Made by a program: the position numbers and the translations under genes. Below the pieces are notes generated by a model. The model searched no databases. It was not told the origin of the DNA and saw only the letters and a list, made by a program, of their open reading frames with translations. Positions 35,819-46,586 of a stretch of 64,000 bases of DNA are shown here, one piece after another (positions within the stretch are counted from its first letter, which is position 1; the number at the start of each line of letters is the position of its first letter). Source of the DNA: an uncultured delta proteobacterium (GTDB taxonomy: Bacteria; Desulfobacterota; Desulfobulbia; Desulfobulbales; Desulfocapsaceae); NCBI GenBank assembly GCA_903901335.1, contig CAIUQR010000059.1:1-64000 (forward strand), given 5' to 3'.

Positions 35819-36592
35819 TCAGAGGCAAAGAAGACCGGTGGGCGTCTCCTGCCGGGCAAGAATCGTTCTGCTTGCACTTTCCAATGGGACAACCCTCCTT
35901 GCCTCAGCCATCGCAAGGCCCGGGAGATTGTTGGTCTCACTCAAATGGGCCACGACGACATGTTTAAGGTCGTCGTGCCGTAGTTCCAGGAGTAATGCAG
36001 CCGCATCACCATTGGCAAGATGCCCCTGGCTTGACCGGACCCGTTGCTGCAGGGCGAGCGGGTAGGGCCCTTCCGCCAGCATCTTTAGATCATGATTGAA
36101 TTCCAGGATCAGACCGTGGCACCTCTGCAGACGCTGTCGCATCAAGATCGTCGCCTTACCGGTATCGGTACAGCAACCGAGGCGGGTTATGCCGTTGTTG
36201 ACGACATAGCCGACCGGATCATGGGTGTCGTGAGAGAGGGGGAACGATCTGATCTCCAGATCCTGGAATGCCACTGTGTCACCGGTTGCAAATTCACGAA
36301 TTTGAAAGAGCTTACCAAGCCTTGTCTCTCCTCCCCGGAAAGTCCCCTGGTTGGCAAATACCGGCAATCGGCAGCGCCTTGAAAGAACCCCGACCCCACC
36401 GATATGGTCATTATGCTCGTGGGTGACAAAGATTGCGTCCAGGTCTTCAATATCCTTGCCGATGACCTTTAATCTGGCTGTGATTTCCTTTCCTGAAAAG
36501 CCGTTATCGATCAGGATCGCAGTCCGGCCGGATTCGATAAAAATGCTGTTGCCGCGGCTGCCGCTGCCAAGGATGGAAAACTGCATCATCAT
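35819..36592 (-). CDS. metallo-beta-lactamase fold hydrolase, YycJ/WalJ type
   Basis: A 257-aa MBL-fold metallohydrolase with the motif [10 protein letters not shown] for the dinuclear zinc site, followed by the [15 protein letters not shown] segment and later [10 protein letters not shown] with further metal-binding His. The N-terminus [16 protein letters not shown] is typical of the YycJ/WalJ subgroup, whose members are thought to be exonucleases linked to DNA repair or replication coordination. The dut stop overlaps the first ATG of this gene (ATGA at 36592-36589), so translation is probably coupled. Two further ATGs follow at once, so the exact start is uncertain by two codons. It is the last gene of the dut unit. 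Confidence 0.9.
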   Translation of the reverse strand: MMMQFSILGSGSRGNSIFIESGRTAILIDNGFSGKEITARLKVIGKDIEDLDAIFVTHEHNDHIGGVGVLSRRCRLPVFANQGTFRGGETRLGKLFQIREFATGDTVAFQDLEIRSFPLSHDTHDPVGYVVNNGITRLGCCTDTGKATILMRQRLQRCHGLILEFNHDLKMLAEGPYPLALQQRVRSSQGHLANGDAAALLLELRHDDLKHVVVAHLSETNNLPGLAMAEARRVVPLESASRTILARQETPTGLLCL

Positions 36593-37044
36593 ACCCCCGT
36601 ATGACCGAACCCGCCATCAGCCCGTTTGGTTTCGTCAAGTTTCTGAACTACCTCAAACTTGGCCTTAATCACAGGGGCGAGAACCATCTGGGCCACACGG
36701 TCCCCTCGGTTGATGGTAAAGGATTCACGGCCAAGATTGATCAGGCCTATCCGCACCTCTCCCCGATAATCGGCATCTATCGTGCCGGGACTGTTGATAA
36801 TCGTGATTCCATGTCTGATCGCAAGCCCGCTTCGCGGCCGGATCTGCAGTTCATAGCCATCCGGAATGGCCACTGCAAAACCGGTTGGAATAAGGCTGAC
36901 CTGTCCTGGCGCCAGGACTACAGGCTCAACAATTGCAGCAGCGATGTCCATGCCGGCAGCCGACTCGGACTGGTAAGCGGGCAAGACAAGATCGGTGTGG
37001 TTTTCCGGTGCAAGCCAGCACAGGCGAACAATTTTTTCTTCCAT
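36589..37044 (-). CDS. dut: deoxyuridine triphosphatase
   Basis: A 151-aa homotrimeric dUTPase that hydrolyses dUTP to dUMP and pyrophosphate, keeping uracil out of DNA. All five family motifs are visible in order: [34 protein letters not shown] and [10 protein letters not shown] (the C-terminal P-loop-like arm that closes over the substrate). Length is normal. GGAAG before the ATG supports the start. It is separated from pnp by a strong terminator and forms its own unit with the downstream MBL hydrolase, with which it overlaps by four bases. Confidence 0.97.
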   Translation of the reverse strand: MEEKIVRLCWLAPENHTDLVLPAYQSESAAGMDIAAAIVEPVVLAPGQVSLIPTGFAVAIPDGYELQIRPRSGLAIRHGITIINSPGTIDADYRGEVRIGLINLGRESFTINRGDRVAQMVLAPVIKAKFEVVQKLDETKRADGGFGHTGV

Positions 37045-37090
37045 GTTTCTTCCATTGTGAACATTCTGAAAGCTTGTATCCCACCAATAA

Positions 37091-37123
37091 AAAAAGCCGG
37101 CTCCCTAAGGACCGGCTTTTTTT
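37091..37123 (-). terminator. rho-independent terminator of the rpsO-pnp unit
   Basis: On the minus strand AGCCGG and CCGGCT pair (with inner TCC/GGA extending the stem), and a run of seven T follows. It lies about 24 bases after the pnp stop and before dut, so it closes the upstream ribosome/RNA cluster. Confidence 0.9.
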
Positions 37124-37146
37124 ATTCTACCTGGCACTGGCAGAAT

Positions 37147-39219
37147 TTACATCAACGCCTTGCGGCTCAGACGGATCCGGCCTCGACTATCGACATCAAG
37201 TACCTTCACCTCGATCACGTCACCTTCCTGGACGACATCCGTGACCTTGGCCACCCTTTTGATATCCAGTTCGGAGATATGGACTAGACCGTCGGTGCCG
37301 GGCAGTACCTCGACAAACGCGCCGAAATCCTTAATGGTTTTGACTACACCTTTGTAGATCTGGCCGACTTCGACCTCGGCGGTTATCTCTTTGACTCGCT
37401 TGATCAACGCCTCGGCCATCTGTCCGTTGAAGGTAAACATTTTAATCAAACCACTGTCATCGACCTCGATCTTGGCATCGTACTCAGCTGACAGTTCCTT
37501 GATGATTTTGCCGCCTGGGCCGATGATATCTCGAATCTTATCCGGATTGATCTTATGGACGAAGTACTTCGGTGCGTGTTCAGCCACCTCTTCACGGGCC
37601 TGCTCGATCCCCTTGCTCATTTCGCCCAGGATATGAATACGGCCGGCATTGGCCTGTGCTAATGCTCTGGCCATAATCTCTCGATCAACACCATCGATTT
37701 TAATATCCATCTGCAGGGAGGTAATGCCGTCATCGGTGCCGACAACCTTGAAGTCCATATCACCAAGGTGATCCTCATCACCAAGGATATCGGAGAGGAT
37801 GACAACCTTGTCCCCCTCTTTGATCAGGCCCATGGCAATGCCGGAAACCGGCTTCTTGATTGGAACACCGGCATCCATCATCGCCATACTGCCGCCGCAG
37901 ACCGTGGCCATCGATGAGGATCCATTGGACTCAAGAACCTCGGAGACGACCCGGATTGAATACGGAAATTCCTCCTCAGTGGGCAGGACAGCTGAAAGGC
38001 CGCGCATGGCCAGATTGCCGTGACCGACATCCCGGCGGGAAGGACCACGCAGCATCCGGGCCTCACCGACACAGAACGGCGGGAAATTATAGTGAAGCAT
38101 GAAGCGATTATGTTCTTCCCCGTGCAGAGTCTCGACACGCTGCTGGTCGCGTTCGCTCCCGAGGGTCGCGGTGACCAGGACCTGGGTCTCGCCGCGGGTG
38201 AAAAGGGCGGAACCATGGGCCCGGGGAAGATATCTCGCCTCGCAACTGATAGGGCGAACCTGGTCAAACTTCCTGCCGTCAATACGTGTCTCCTCGTTGA
38301 CAATCTGGGAACGCATGAACGATTTTTTATACGCGGAAAGCAGGCCTTTTATCTCGTCAGTCCGGCTGCCGTCCGTATCAAGCTCAGCCAATACGGACTT
38401 TTTCAGGTCGTCGGACAGACAGCCCCGTTCAAGTTTATCCGCCGTGGAAACTACCTTGGCCATCCCGGTTGCTGCAACCTCCCGGACACGGGCCATCAAC
38501 GCCTCATCCACCTGTGGGAGAGTAAAAATCCGTTTTTCTTTTCCATTGGACGCACGCAGGTCATCCTGCAGGTCGATCAGGGGCTGGATCTGTTCAAATG
38601 CAAAAAAGATCGCCGAAAGGACTTCATCTTCGCTGAGCGCATCTGTCCTTCCCTCAACCATCACCACCGCCTTGCGGGTACAGGCTACCACAATGTCCAT
38701 GCTGGAATGGGTCAGTTCCTCGGTGGTCGGGTTGATGATATATCCACCGTCAACATAACCGACCCTGGCACCGGCAACAGGACCTGCAAAAGGAATATCT
38801 GATAGGGTAAGGGCACACGAAGCACCTGTGAGTGCCAGGACATCAGGATTATTCAACAGATCCGCTGACAAAACAGAGGCAATAACCTGGGTCTCAAAAA
38901 AGAAGCCCTCAGGGAAAAGCGGACGTAAGGGTCGATCAATAATACGACATGTCAAGACCTCATGTTCGCTGGGACGTCCGATCTCCCTACGGAAATAATT
39001 ACCGGGAATCCTGCCGACAGAGGCCATTTTCTCCTGATATTCAATGGTCAGCGGCAGAAAATCAGCATTTGGTTTGCTCTCCTTTACACCAACCGCGGTG
39101 ACCAGCACAACGGTCTCACCGCATTTAATAACAACTGAGCCCGATGCCTGTTTGGCTAACTTGCCGGTCTCGATAGAAATGGTTTTACCACCGATCACGG
39201 CTTCTACTTTTTTAAACAT
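37147..39219 (-). CDS. pnp: polynucleotide phosphorylase
   Basis: A 690-aa 3'-to-5' exoribonuclease that phosphorolyses RNA and can also add nucleotides. It has two RNase PH domains (about 10-145 and 315-460) joined by an all-helical linker. The catalytic second domain contains TRGETQVLVTATLG and GPSRRDVGHGNLA, with the Asp-rich QMDIKIDGVDREIMARAL segment. A KH domain with GPGGKIIKELSAEY (about 555-615) and a C-terminal S1 domain (VGQIYKGVVKTIKDFGAFVEV) follow. GGAGG six bases before the ATG fixes the start. It lies 211 bases after rpsO, and that gap contains a strong hairpin (39333-39368) that could be an RNase III site for autoregulation, as known for E. coli pnp. Confidence 0.98.
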   Translation of the reverse strand: MFKKVEAVIGGKTISIETGKLAKQASGSVVIKCGETVVLVTAVGVKESKPNADFLPLTIEYQEKMASVGRIPGNYFRREIGRPSEHEVLTCRIIDRPLRPLFPEGFFFETQVIASVLSADLLNNPDVLALTGASCALTLSDIPFAGPVAGARVGYVDGGYIINPTTEELTHSSMDIVVACTRKAVVMVEGRTDALSEDEVLSAIFFAFEQIQPLIDLQDDLRASNGKEKRIFTLPQVDEALMARVREVAATGMAKVVSTADKLERGCLSDDLKKSVLAELDTDGSRTDEIKGLLSAYKKSFMRSQIVNEETRIDGRKFDQVRPISCEARYLPRAHGSALFTRGETQVLVTATLGSERDQQRVETLHGEEHNRFMLHYNFPPFCVGEARMLRGPSRRDVGHGNLAMRGLSAVLPTEEEFPYSIRVVSEVLESNGSSSMATVCGGSMAMMDAGVPIKKPVSGIAMGLIKEGDKVVILSDILGDEDHLGDMDFKVVGTDDGITSLQMDIKIDGVDREIMARALAQANAGRIHILGEMSKGIEQAREEVAEHAPKYFVHKINPDKIRDIIGPGGKIIKELSAEYDAKIEVDDSGLIKMFTFNGQMAEALIKRVKEITAEVEVGQIYKGVVKTIKDFGAFVEVLPGTDGLVHISELDIKRVAKVTDVVQEGDVIEVKVLDVDSRGRIRLSRKALM

Positions 39220-39332
39220 ATATCCTCCAGAGTTTATGCATCAGGGAAATGCCCAGCGCCATTGTATTGACAGGATTATCCACCAGCCCCGTATGCTCTT
39301 ATGATTTTCGGGATCGCGAAAAGACTCAACGC

Positions 39333-39368
39333 AGCGGACTATTTCAGAGGTCTCCGAAATAGTCCGCT
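39333..39368 (-). promoter_or_regulatory. perfect stem-loop in the rpsO-pnp intergenic leader
   Basis: AGCGGACTATTTC (39333-39345) and GAAATAGTCCGCT (39356-39368) form a perfect 13-bp stem with a 10-base loop, about 114 bases upstream of the pnp start. No U-run follows on the minus strand, so it is not a standard terminator. The position matches the RNase III-cleaved leader hairpin that controls pnp in E. coli. Confidence 0.65.
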
Positions 39369-39430
39369 TTGAGAAATGGCTCGTACGTAAACACAACACC
39401 AGGCGAGAATGACATTCCCCTGAACAGACT

Positions 39431-39700
39431 CTATTTACGGATACCGAGTTCTTGGATGAGGGTCCTGTACTTGTTAACATCCTTTTTCTTCAGATAGTCG
39501 AGAAGGCTCCTTCTCTGACCAACAAGCTTCAACAGGCCCTGCCGCGAATGATGGTCTTTGACATGGATCTTGAAATGCTCAGTGAGATACTGGATGCGAT
39601 CTGTAAGAAGGGCAATCTGCACCTCCGAAGAACCGGTATCAGAGGAATGGATTTTAAACTTTTCTATGATTACGTTTTTTTTCACTGCTGACTGTGCCAC
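39431..39700 (-). CDS. rpsO: 30S ribosomal protein S15
   Basis: An 89-aa ribosomal protein that binds 16S rRNA early in small-subunit assembly. The family sequence is clear: [19 protein letters not shown], the helical [25 protein letters not shown], and [12 protein letters not shown]. It starts with GTG at 39700, preceded by a strong AGGAGG site. In E. coli S15 represses its own translation by binding a leader structure, but no such fold could be judged here. It is followed by pnp, the conserved rpsO-pnp pair, and preceded by truB. Confidence 0.98.
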   Translation of the reverse strand: MAQSAVKKNVIIEKFKIHSSDTGSSEVQIALLTDRIQYLTEHFKIHVKDHHSRQGLLKLVGQRRSLLDYLKKKDVNKYRTLIQELGIRK

Positions 39701-39881
39701 AACAAACCTCCTGAAGTTGTCTTAGAACAACATTTTTTCTTTAAATTAAATTTATTACACTACAATACTTCCTATTTCCCTCTACTACATCACCTGAAAA
39801 CAGGTCTCTTTCTTCCTTGAAAAACAACCTCCGGAACACCGAAAGGAATTCTCCGATTGTCACCCTATCCAGAAAAAACGA

Positions 39882-40655
39882 TTATTGCAACAATTTAGAT
39901 ACATCATCAACTGATACCCCCCCGGTCAACAACCGGTCACGGGCATCCGGAAGGGCAAAATCGGCACCCGGAAAACTGTCTTCAATGGAGAAACAACCAC
40001 TTTTAATCCTCCGCAATTGCGTCAGATAAGCGCCGCAACCGAGACTCCTGCCGATATCGGCCGCCAGCGTACGGATGTATGTCCCTCTGCTGCAGACTAC
40101 CCGTATCGGGAGATCAGCCTCGTCGCCGTCAAGATCCTGGTCATCATCGGTCCGGACAAGCGTCCTGATCACGATCCGCCTGGATTCCTTGGTAACCTCG
40201 ATTCCCCTCCGGGCGTAGAAGTATAAGGGTTTACCTTGATACTTCAATGCCGAATATTTCGGCGGCACCTGCTCCTGCTCACCTCGAAATCGCAGCAGAC
40301 AGGCCTCTATTTGTTCAGGGCTGAGCCTGCCTACAGGCGTTCGGGCTGTGACCGCTCCTTCCGGATCCTGGGTCTCCGTTTCCACACCAAGGCGCAGGGT
40401 TGCCAGATACTCTTTCTCTCCATCCATGATGGCGGAGATAAGCTTCGTTGCAGGTCTTCCAACACAGACAACCAGCAGGCCACTGGCAAACGGATCTAAC
40501 GTCCCGGCATGTCCAACCTTTTTTTCACCAAGTATCCGACGGACATGGCGCACCATCTGAAAAGATGTCGGACCCACAGGTTTGTCGATCAGAAATACCC
40601 TTCCTCCGCCTGGAACATACATTTCAGGGTGTCTATCTTGAACCTGAAATTTCAA
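39882..40655 (-). CDS. truB: tRNA pseudouridine-55 synthase
   Basis: A 257-aa pseudouridine synthase that converts U55 in the T-loop of tRNAs. The motif VFLIDKPVGPTS near the N-terminus and the catalytic loop HAGTLDPFASGLLVV with the active Asp are clear, and VVCSRGTYIRTLAADIG is the conserved late segment. The most upstream start is a TTG at 40655 overlapping the nrnA stop, which suggests coupling; an in-frame ATG at 40622 is an alternative, but neither has a strong ribosome-binding site. It is part of the infB-rbfA-nrnA-truB-rpsO series, one of the best-conserved gene orders in bacteria. Confidence 0.96.
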   Translation of the reverse strand: MKFQVQDRHPEMYVPGGGRVFLIDKPVGPTSFQMVRHVRRILGEKKVGHAGTLDPFASGLLVVCVGRPATKLISAIMDGEKEYLATLRLGVETETQDPEGAVTARTPVGRLSPEQIEACLLRFRGEQEQVPPKYSALKYQGKPLYFYARRGIEVTKESRRIVIRTLVRTDDDQDLDGDEADLPIRVVCSRGTYIRTLAADIGRSLGCGAYLTQLRRIKSGCFSIEDSFPGADFALPDARDRLLTGGVSVDDVSKLLQ

Positions 40656-41644
40656 TGATGCAAAGACTTTCTCAAAGCTGTAAGGACTTCAGAATGAACA
40701 TCTTCAACAGTTTTCCCTGCCAAACGAAAACCAGCCGCATTGCGATGCCCGCCACCGCCGAAGGATTGTGCGATTTCAGCTACATCACAGTCCCCTTTTG
40801 CCCGCAGGCTCACGGATATTTGAAAATTTTTCGTCTCCTTGATAAAAGCGGCTACCTTTACGGAACGCAATGACCGGGGATAATCAATAAATCCCTCCAC
40901 ATCCTGAAAACTGGCACCGCTTATATCAAACATGTTGTTGGTCACTCTGATAAAGGCCAATTGCCCGGATTCGTAAAGTTTCAGCGTCGACAGCACCAGT
41001 TCCATAAGTTTCAGCCGCTGGAAGGTGAAATTTTCGTGCAGATGGCTTGCTACTTCATCTGGCCGCACTCCTCGCTCCACAAGATCCGCAGCAATTTTAT
41101 GGGTTCTGGATGTGGTCGATTCATAACGAAACGAACCGGTGTCGGTAGAAATAGCCACATAGAGGTTGATTGCACAATTCCTGGAGATATCCGCTCCCAG
41201 AACCTGGGCCAGTTCATAGACCATCTCGCCCGTAGAAGAACAATCCGACTCGATCCATCTCAGATCGCCATATTCCTTATGGGCCCTGTGGTGATCGATT
41301 GCAAGAAACGGATGGATCCCAAGAAGCTCTACCTGATTCTCACCCAGACGGTCACAATCCCCGCAATCAAGGGAGATCGCAGCCACCTGGCCATCTGCCT
41401 CTTCAACAAATCTCCGTAAGTCGGCAAGCTCAGTGTGTATCTTGATACTGTCGGGCAAAAAATTATAGAGACTGGAAACGGGCTCTTCCAGGTAACAGAA
41501 GACCCGTTTTCCGAGCGTTTCCATGATCTCGGCAAATCCCAGTAAGGATCCAAGGGCATCCCCGTCGGGATGAACATGAGTCAAAACGACAAAATTATCG
41601 ATATCACGGATAGTTTTGCTGAGTTCCTCAGGAATTACTCTCAT
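40652..41644 (-). CDS. nrnA: DHH-family oligoribonuclease / pAp phosphatase
   Basis: A 330-aa DHH/DHHA1 phosphoesterase of the NrnA type, which degrades very short RNAs and dephosphorylates pAp. Motifs in order: [26 protein letters not shown], the DHH box LAIDHHRAH, and [15 protein letters not shown]. The DHHA1 domain contains the Gly-rich [16 protein letters not shown] chose ATG 41644 because AAAAGGATAAAA precedes it; the frame extends five codons further up. Its start lies inside the rbfA gene, and its end overlaps truB, so translation is probably coupled along the operon. In sulfate-assimilating or -reducing cells pAp removal may matter, but that is inference. Confidence 0.94.
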   Translation of the reverse strand: MRVIPEELSKTIRDIDNFVVLTHVHPDGDALGSLLGFAEIMETLGKRVFCYLEEPVSSLYNFLPDSIKIHTELADLRRFVEEADGQVAAISLDCGDCDRLGENQVELLGIHPFLAIDHHRAHKEYGDLRWIESDCSSTGEMVYELAQVLGADISRNCAINLYVAISTDTGSFRYESTTSRTHKIAADLVERGVRPDEVASHLHENFTFQRLKLMELVLSTLKLYESGQLAFIRVTNNMFDISGASFQDVEGFIDYPRSLRSVKVAAFIKETKNFQISVSLRAKGDCDVAEIAQSFGGGGHRNAAGFRLAGKTVEDVHSEVLTALRKSLHH

Positions 41645-42047
41645 TTTTATCCTTTTCACCGGCGATTTCCTGAAAAAGCTCCTCGATTTCTTTCACTTTT
41701 TCAGCAGTCATATCGTACCGGAACTGCAATTCGGGGGTATACCGCATATTCAAGGTCTTGGCCAGATGACTTCTCATAAACCCCCTGGCCCTCTGGAGTC
41801 CCGCGTCAGCCTCTTTGATGACCTTTCCCTCTCCTAAGACTGTATAATAAATCCTGGCATATTTCAAATCATCACTGACTTCCACCCTGGAAATCGTCAC
41901 GTTGCCGATCTTCGGATCCCGCACTTTATTCAAAAGGAGGATGGCGAGTTCATTTCTGATCGCATCAGCGACCCGGGTCGAGCGTTTCTGTTCACTTCTC
42001 CCAAGACCTATGGAGTCCAGTGTTCCCTTGGGGTCCCATTGTACCAT
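41628..42047 (-). CDS. rbfA: ribosome-binding factor A
   Basis: A 139-aa KH-like protein that binds the 30S subunit and aids 16S rRNA 5'-end maturation. The core [21 protein letters not shown], the [21 protein letters not shown] strand pair and [19 protein letters not shown] are characteristic. The N-terminal extension of about 22 residues before the domain is longer than in E. coli. It begins two bases after the infB stop and overlaps the nrnA start by 17 bases, so it sits within a tightly packed operon. Confidence 0.95.
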   Translation of the reverse strand: MVQWDPKGTLDSIGLGRSEQKRSTRVADAIRNELAILLLNKVRDPKIGNVTISRVEVSDDLKYARIYYTVLGEGKVIKEADAGLQRARGFMRSHLAKTLNMRYTPELQFRYDMTAEKVKEIEELFQEIAGEKDKNESNS

Positions 42048-42049
42048 AG

Positions 42050-44803
42050 CTACTTTTTATCACCCGAGAGGGTGGCCTCAACCTGCAGCATAACGAATGC
42101 TTCAAGTGAGTCACCAACTTTAATATCATTGAAATTCTCTACACCTATACCGCATTCGTAACCGGAGGCGACCTCTTTGACGTCATCTTTAAACCGCCTG
42201 AGAGAACTGATCTTGCCGCTGAAAAGAACCACACCGTCACGAAGGACCCGGACACCGGCATTCCGCTGGATCTTGCCCTCGGAGACGGAACAACCGGCAA
42301 TCGTCCCAATCTTCGGAACATGGAAGGTCTCCCGGACTTCAGCGCTGCCGATCACATCCTCTCTGAAGGTCGGATCAAGCATGCCCACCATGGCCTTTCT
42401 GATATCATCCAAGGCGTTATAGATGACATCATAGGCCCGCACATCGACATTTTCCTTGATGGCAAGCTCTTTCACCTTGGCTGCCGGACGAACGTTGAAG
42501 CCGATAATAATCGCCTCCGATGCGGAGGCAAGCAGGATGTCCGATTCGGTAATCGTACCTGTCCCCTCATGGAGGACCCGGACTTTGATCTGGTCGGTGG
42601 AAAGCTCCTCTGCCGCCTTGGCAAAGGCCTCCAGTGTCCCCTGTACGTCGGCACGGAGAACGACCCGCAACTCTTTGACATCGCCCAGACTCATCTTCTC
42701 GAAGAGCTTATCGAGTGAGATCTTCGAACTCGCACCAAGCTCCGTCTCACGGGCCTTTAACGATCGCGCATGACTGACACTCCGCGCCATCTTTTCATCG
42801 GTTACCACGACGAACTCGTCCCCGGCTGACGGAACGCCGGACAACCCCTGGACTTCGACCGGAATCGAAGGTCCGGCCTCTTTGATCTGTCTGCCTTTAT
42901 CATCCAGCATGGCGCGAACCTTGCCGCTGAATTGGCCGACAACAAAGAAATCACCCGGCCTGAGCGTGCCCTCCTGAACAAGAACGGTGGCCACCGGCCC
43001 CCTGCCTTTATCCAGCTGGGCCTCAATTACCCGCCCTTTCGCCTTCCTCGTTGTATCGGCCTTCAATTCCAGCATCTCCGCCATCAACTGGATATTTTCC
43101 ATCAGGTTTTCAATGCCGATATTCTTCTTCGCGGAAACCTGACAGTAAATCGTCTGGCCGCCCCATTCTTCAGGGTTAAGACCAAACTCGGCCAATTCCC
43201 TCTTGATCCTGTCCAGGTCTGCGTTATCTTTATCTATCTTATTCACGGCAACCATGATCGGAACAGAAGCTGCCTGGGCATGGTGAATAGCCTCACGTGT
43301 CTGGTCCATTACACCGTCATCGGCGGCGATAACCAGGATAACCAGGTCGGTGACCTGGGCACCGCGTGAACGCATCTCGGTAAATGCGGCATGTCCGGGT
43401 GTATCGATAAAAGTGACATCTCCGGCATTGGATCTGACATGATAGGCACCGATATGCTGGGTAATTCCTCCGGCCTCTCCCAGGGCCACGTCCGTCTTTC
43501 TGATCGCATCGAGGATAGAGGTCTTGCCATGATCGACATGCCCCATGACCGTCACAACCGGAGAACGGGGCCTCAAATCGCCCCCTTCTTCCTTTTCTTC
43601 GAGCAACAGGATACCAATCTCCTCGGTCATTCCCTGTTCAACCTCATATCCGAAATCAGTGGCGATGAGCATAGCCGTCTCGACATCAACTGCCTGATTC
43701 ATTGTGGCCATCACACCTAAGCTCATGAGTTTTGCAATAACCTCACTGGCCTTTACCTTCATCCGGCTGGCCAAGTCGCCAACGGTAATGGTATCATAGA
43801 CTTTGATCCGCTTCTTGATTGCCTTCATCTCCATGGTGGACTGAGCAATCTGTTTCTCCCTGCCCCGGCCTTTTTTGCCGCGTTTGCCGGACCCCCGCTG
43901 ATATTCCTCGTTAAAATGGGTAAACTTAACGTTTCTCTTACCTTTTTTTACCAACTTCCCCGGTTTCCATCCCTTGTCCTGTTCCGTGTCGGTCTCCGGA
44001 ACTACATCTTCTCGTTTGCCTTTCTTTTTGGCCCGGATACCCTCTTCGATACCGGAATCGACGACCGGGACGACAGGCCCGCCGGGTCTACGATCTTCAT
44101 AAGGTTTCGTCTCTTTCTTCCGCGGGCGCGGCGGCGGAGCCTTCGGCTCTTCCGCAACCGGCATCTCAATACTGCCGACAACCCGGGCCAATCCCTTCCT
44201 GGCTGGGTCTTTTTTCACCTTTCTGACAGCCGAAGTTTCCTTCAGGACAGGTTTGAACCGTTCTGTTCTCTCTTTGGGTTGTTGATTTTCGCCAGACGAC
44301 TCTTCAAGATCAGCATCTTTCGTCCCGGTTGATTCACCTCTCTCATCGGTCATGGTCGAGACAACAGATGCCGATGGGTCCATCATGGGTGGTGATACTG
44401 GAGTCGGTTTGGTTGCGACGATTGAACTTCTGACAGCTTCGACATCACTAACCGGCTCAGCTTTCTCTTCGGTCTGAATAATACGGGCCTCAGGTGGAAC
44501 AACAATTTTTTTCTCCGCTTCTACTGCTGCTCCGGGATCTTCCGCCTCCTCCTGTGGTCTGCGCCGGATAATCGTGGGTCTGCGGCGGATAACCGTCGGT
44601 CCCTGTGTGGCACTGATCCGTTTCTCCACCAGTTCGGTCTCCGCCCCTTTCGAAACAGAAGCTCGGATCTTAACAGCTGCTTCCTCGTCAACCGTCGAGC
44701 TTGGACCCTTAACATCAAAGCCCATATCCGATAATTTCGAGGCCAACGCCTTGCTGCTCATCCCAACCTCCTTGGCCAACTCATAAATCCTTACCCTGCC
44801 CAT
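42050..44803 (-). CDS. infB: translation initiation factor IF-2
   Basis: A 917-aa GTPase that places initiator tRNA on the ribosome. The start [20 protein letters not shown] is the first IF2-N domain, and a long Pro/Glu/Arg-rich linker (about 55-330) leads to a second IF2-N ([19 protein letters not shown]). The G-domain has [24 protein letters not shown] and NKIDKDN. Domains II-IV follow, with C-terminal [22 protein letters not shown] at 44803 follows GGGAG six bases away; the frame continues upstream another 13 codons without better evidence. It sits between ylxR and rbfA in the standard order. Confidence 0.97.
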   Translation of the reverse strand: MGRVRIYELAKEVGMSSKALASKLSDMGFDVKGPSSTVDEEAAVKIRASVSKGAETELVEKRISATQGPTVIRRRPTIIRRRPQEEAEDPGAAVEAEKKIVVPPEARIIQTEEKAEPVSDVEAVRSSIVATKPTPVSPPMMDPSASVVSTMTDERGESTGTKDADLEESSGENQQPKERTERFKPVLKETSAVRKVKKDPARKGLARVVGSIEMPVAEEPKAPPPRPRKKETKPYEDRRPGGPVVPVVDSGIEEGIRAKKKGKREDVVPETDTEQDKGWKPGKLVKKGKRNVKFTHFNEEYQRGSGKRGKKGRGREKQIAQSTMEMKAIKKRIKVYDTITVGDLASRMKVKASEVIAKLMSLGVMATMNQAVDVETAMLIATDFGYEVEQGMTEEIGILLLEEKEEGGDLRPRSPVVTVMGHVDHGKTSILDAIRKTDVALGEAGGITQHIGAYHVRSNAGDVTFIDTPGHAAFTEMRSRGAQVTDLVILVIAADDGVMDQTREAIHHAQAASVPIMVAVNKIDKDNADLDRIKRELAEFGLNPEEWGGQTIYCQVSAKKNIGIENLMENIQLMAEMLELKADTTRKAKGRVIEAQLDKGRGPVATVLVQEGTLRPGDFFVVGQFSGKVRAMLDDKGRQIKEAGPSIPVEVQGLSGVPSAGDEFVVVTDEKMARSVSHARSLKARETELGASSKISLDKLFEKMSLGDVKELRVVLRADVQGTLEAFAKAAEELSTDQIKVRVLHEGTGTITESDILLASASEAIIIGFNVRPAAKVKELAIKENVDVRAYDVIYNALDDIRKAMVGMLDPTFREDVIGSAEVRETFHVPKIGTIAGCSVSEGKIQRNAGVRVLRDGVVLFSGKISSLRRFKDDVKEVASGYECGIGVENFNDIKVGDSLEAFVMLQVEATLSGDKK

Positions 44804-44901
44804 TCCTTGCTCCCGTGTTTCCTTCTCCACAGCCATACCCACCCAGAACCATCGGTCTCTCTTAAGAAAATGCCTCTCTCGAAACAGTCACACGACCATC
44901 T

Positions 44902-45126
44902 TTAAAGTTTAAAGGCGATTTTCCACTTCTTTTCCCGCCCCAGAAATCCGTTTAAACACTTCTCCTGGTCACAGCAATAGGCGCCCCGCCCAACCATGTG
45001 CTTATTGACATCCAGGACCGGTCTCCGGTCACGCCATACAAAACGACACAAAACGTCCTTTGGTGCTTTACAGCCACAGAGTTTACAGGTCCTGACGGGC
45101 CCCTGGTAATTACCCTTCTTCCCCAT
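44902..45126 (-). CDS. ylxR: YlxR/RnpM-family RNA-binding protein
   Basis: A 74-aa DUF448 protein with the family pattern PVRTCKLCGCKAPKDVLCRFV, then GRGAYCCDQEKCLNGFL. In Bacillus the homologue has been reported to bind RNase P RNA. Four Cys residues (CKLC, CC/C) could bind a metal here, which is not universal in the family. Its ATG at 45126 lies inside the nusA gene, 17 bases before the nusA stop, so translation is coupled. Its position between nusA and infB is the standard one. Confidence 0.94.
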   Translation of the reverse strand: MGKKGNYQGPVRTCKLCGCKAPKDVLCRFVWRDRRPVLDVNKHMVGRGAYCCDQEKCLNGFLGREKKWKIAFKL

Positions 45127-46489
45127 CCGTTCCGGGCTCTTCCGTCCCCGTTAGATCGCTACCGACATCGTCTTGTTTTTCCAGATCATCTTCCGGCACA
45201 GCCTCTGCATTGACTTCTCCTGCAGTTCCGGAAGTCTCCACCGGTTTATAGCTGTCTCCAAGCGCTCTTCTGGCCTCTTCTATAAGTGATACCGCAAACG
45301 CATCGTCAATTGCACGAAGAATTGTCAGGTCCTCAATGTTTGCATAGGCCATATCGGTTACCGATTTGACATTCTTGGCGAAAAGTTGGTCCGCAAGCGG
45401 TTCTTCCACTCCGGTAAGGCTCAACAATGATTGATAACCGGGATCTTCAAGGTTTGCATATCGCTGTTCACTCTTGACGTCGATACGCCATCCCAGCAAT
45501 TTGGCGGCCAGACGAACATTCTGTCCCTGTCTGCCGATGGCCAGAGAGAGCTGATCATTGGGAACGACCACCAGAAGAGACCGGTTCTCCTCATCCACCC
45601 GCACCATGCTCACATGGGCCGGAGCCAACGCATTATACACATATTTTGCCGGATCGGGACTCCAGGTGACGATATCGATACGTTCTCCCTGCAGCTCCTG
45701 CACCACGTTCTGCACGCGGGAACCTTTCATGCCCACGCAGGCGCCGACCGGATCCACATCGGATTCCGTCGAACTGACTGCAATCTTCGCCCTGAATCCG
45801 GGTTCGCGGCTGACCCCCATAATCTTGACAATCCCTTCGGAGATTTCCGGAACCTCCAACTGAAACAACTTGGCCAGGAATTCATCACAGGTCCTGGAGA
45901 GGACCAGTTGAGAATCCCTGCTGGTCTGCCTGACCTCCATTAAGTAGGCCCTGATTCTGTCGCCCTGTTTGAAGGAACGTTTGGGTATCTGCTCATCCTT
46001 GGGAAGAACAGCATCCGTCCGGCCGAGGTTGACAATCATGTTACCTCGCTCAAATCGCTGGACGATACCGCTGACGACCTCACCCAGCCGGTCCTTGAAC
46101 ATATCGAAGATAACATCCCGCTCGGCATCTTTCATCTTATGGATGATGACCTGCTTGGCGGACTGGGCGGCGATTCTGCCGAGATCCTCAATTTTTTCCA
46201 TTTTTTCGCCAAGCTCATCGCCAAGGCGAACCTCGGGGTCGAGAAGTATGGCCTCGGCGAAGGAGATCTCGGTCTGCTCATCTTCAGCCTCTTCTACAAC
46301 GCTTCGGAACTGAAAGACCTCGACCTCTCCATATTCTTCATTGTAGCGGACCTCTATTTCACGCCGGCTCCCGAGTTTCTTCCTGGCAGCAGACTGGACG
46401 GCCTCTTCAATAGCCGAAATCAGCAATCTCTTATCAAACCCACGATCCCTGCTGATCTGGTCGATTATGCGTTTCAGATCTGATAACAT
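45110..46489 (-). CDS. nusA: transcription termination/antitermination factor NusA
   Basis: A 459-aa RNA polymerase-associated factor. The N-terminal domain starts MLSDLKRIIDQISRDRG; an S1 domain follows (about 130-200, VVSGIVQRFERGNMIVNLG), then two KH domains (for example GACVGMKGSRVQNVVQEL and LAIGRQGQNVRLAAKLLGW). One helix-hairpin-helix-like region (EEPLADQLFAKNVKSVTDMA) lies near the end, and the last 40 residues are highly acidic. AGGTGGGG precedes the ATG. It binds RNA polymerase and influences pausing and termination. It is downstream of rimP and overlaps ylxR. Confidence 0.97.
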   Translation of the reverse strand: MLSDLKRIIDQISRDRGFDKRLLISAIEEAVQSAARKKLGSRREIEVRYNEEYGEVEVFQFRSVVEEAEDEQTEISFAEAILLDPEVRLGDELGEKMEKIEDLGRIAAQSAKQVIIHKMKDAERDVIFDMFKDRLGEVVSGIVQRFERGNMIVNLGRTDAVLPKDEQIPKRSFKQGDRIRAYLMEVRQTSRDSQLVLSRTCDEFLAKLFQLEVPEISEGIVKIMGVSREPGFRAKIAVSSTESDVDPVGACVGMKGSRVQNVVQELQGERIDIVTWSPDPAKYVYNALAPAHVSMVRVDEENRSLLVVVPNDQLSLAIGRQGQNVRLAAKLLGWRIDVKSEQRYANLEDPGYQSLLSLTGVEEPLADQLFAKNVKSVTDMAYANIEDLTILRAIDDAFAVSLIEEARRALGDSYKPVETSGTAGEVNAEAVPEDDLEKQDDVGSDLTGTEEPGTDGEEG

Positions 46490-46586
46490 TGTCTTACCCC
46501 ACCTTTATTACTCCGATTTGTACTCCGAATCTGCAGTTCGGATACCAGTCGTCTTGTCCTTGGCCTGTTCAGTCTGTTTATTACTC

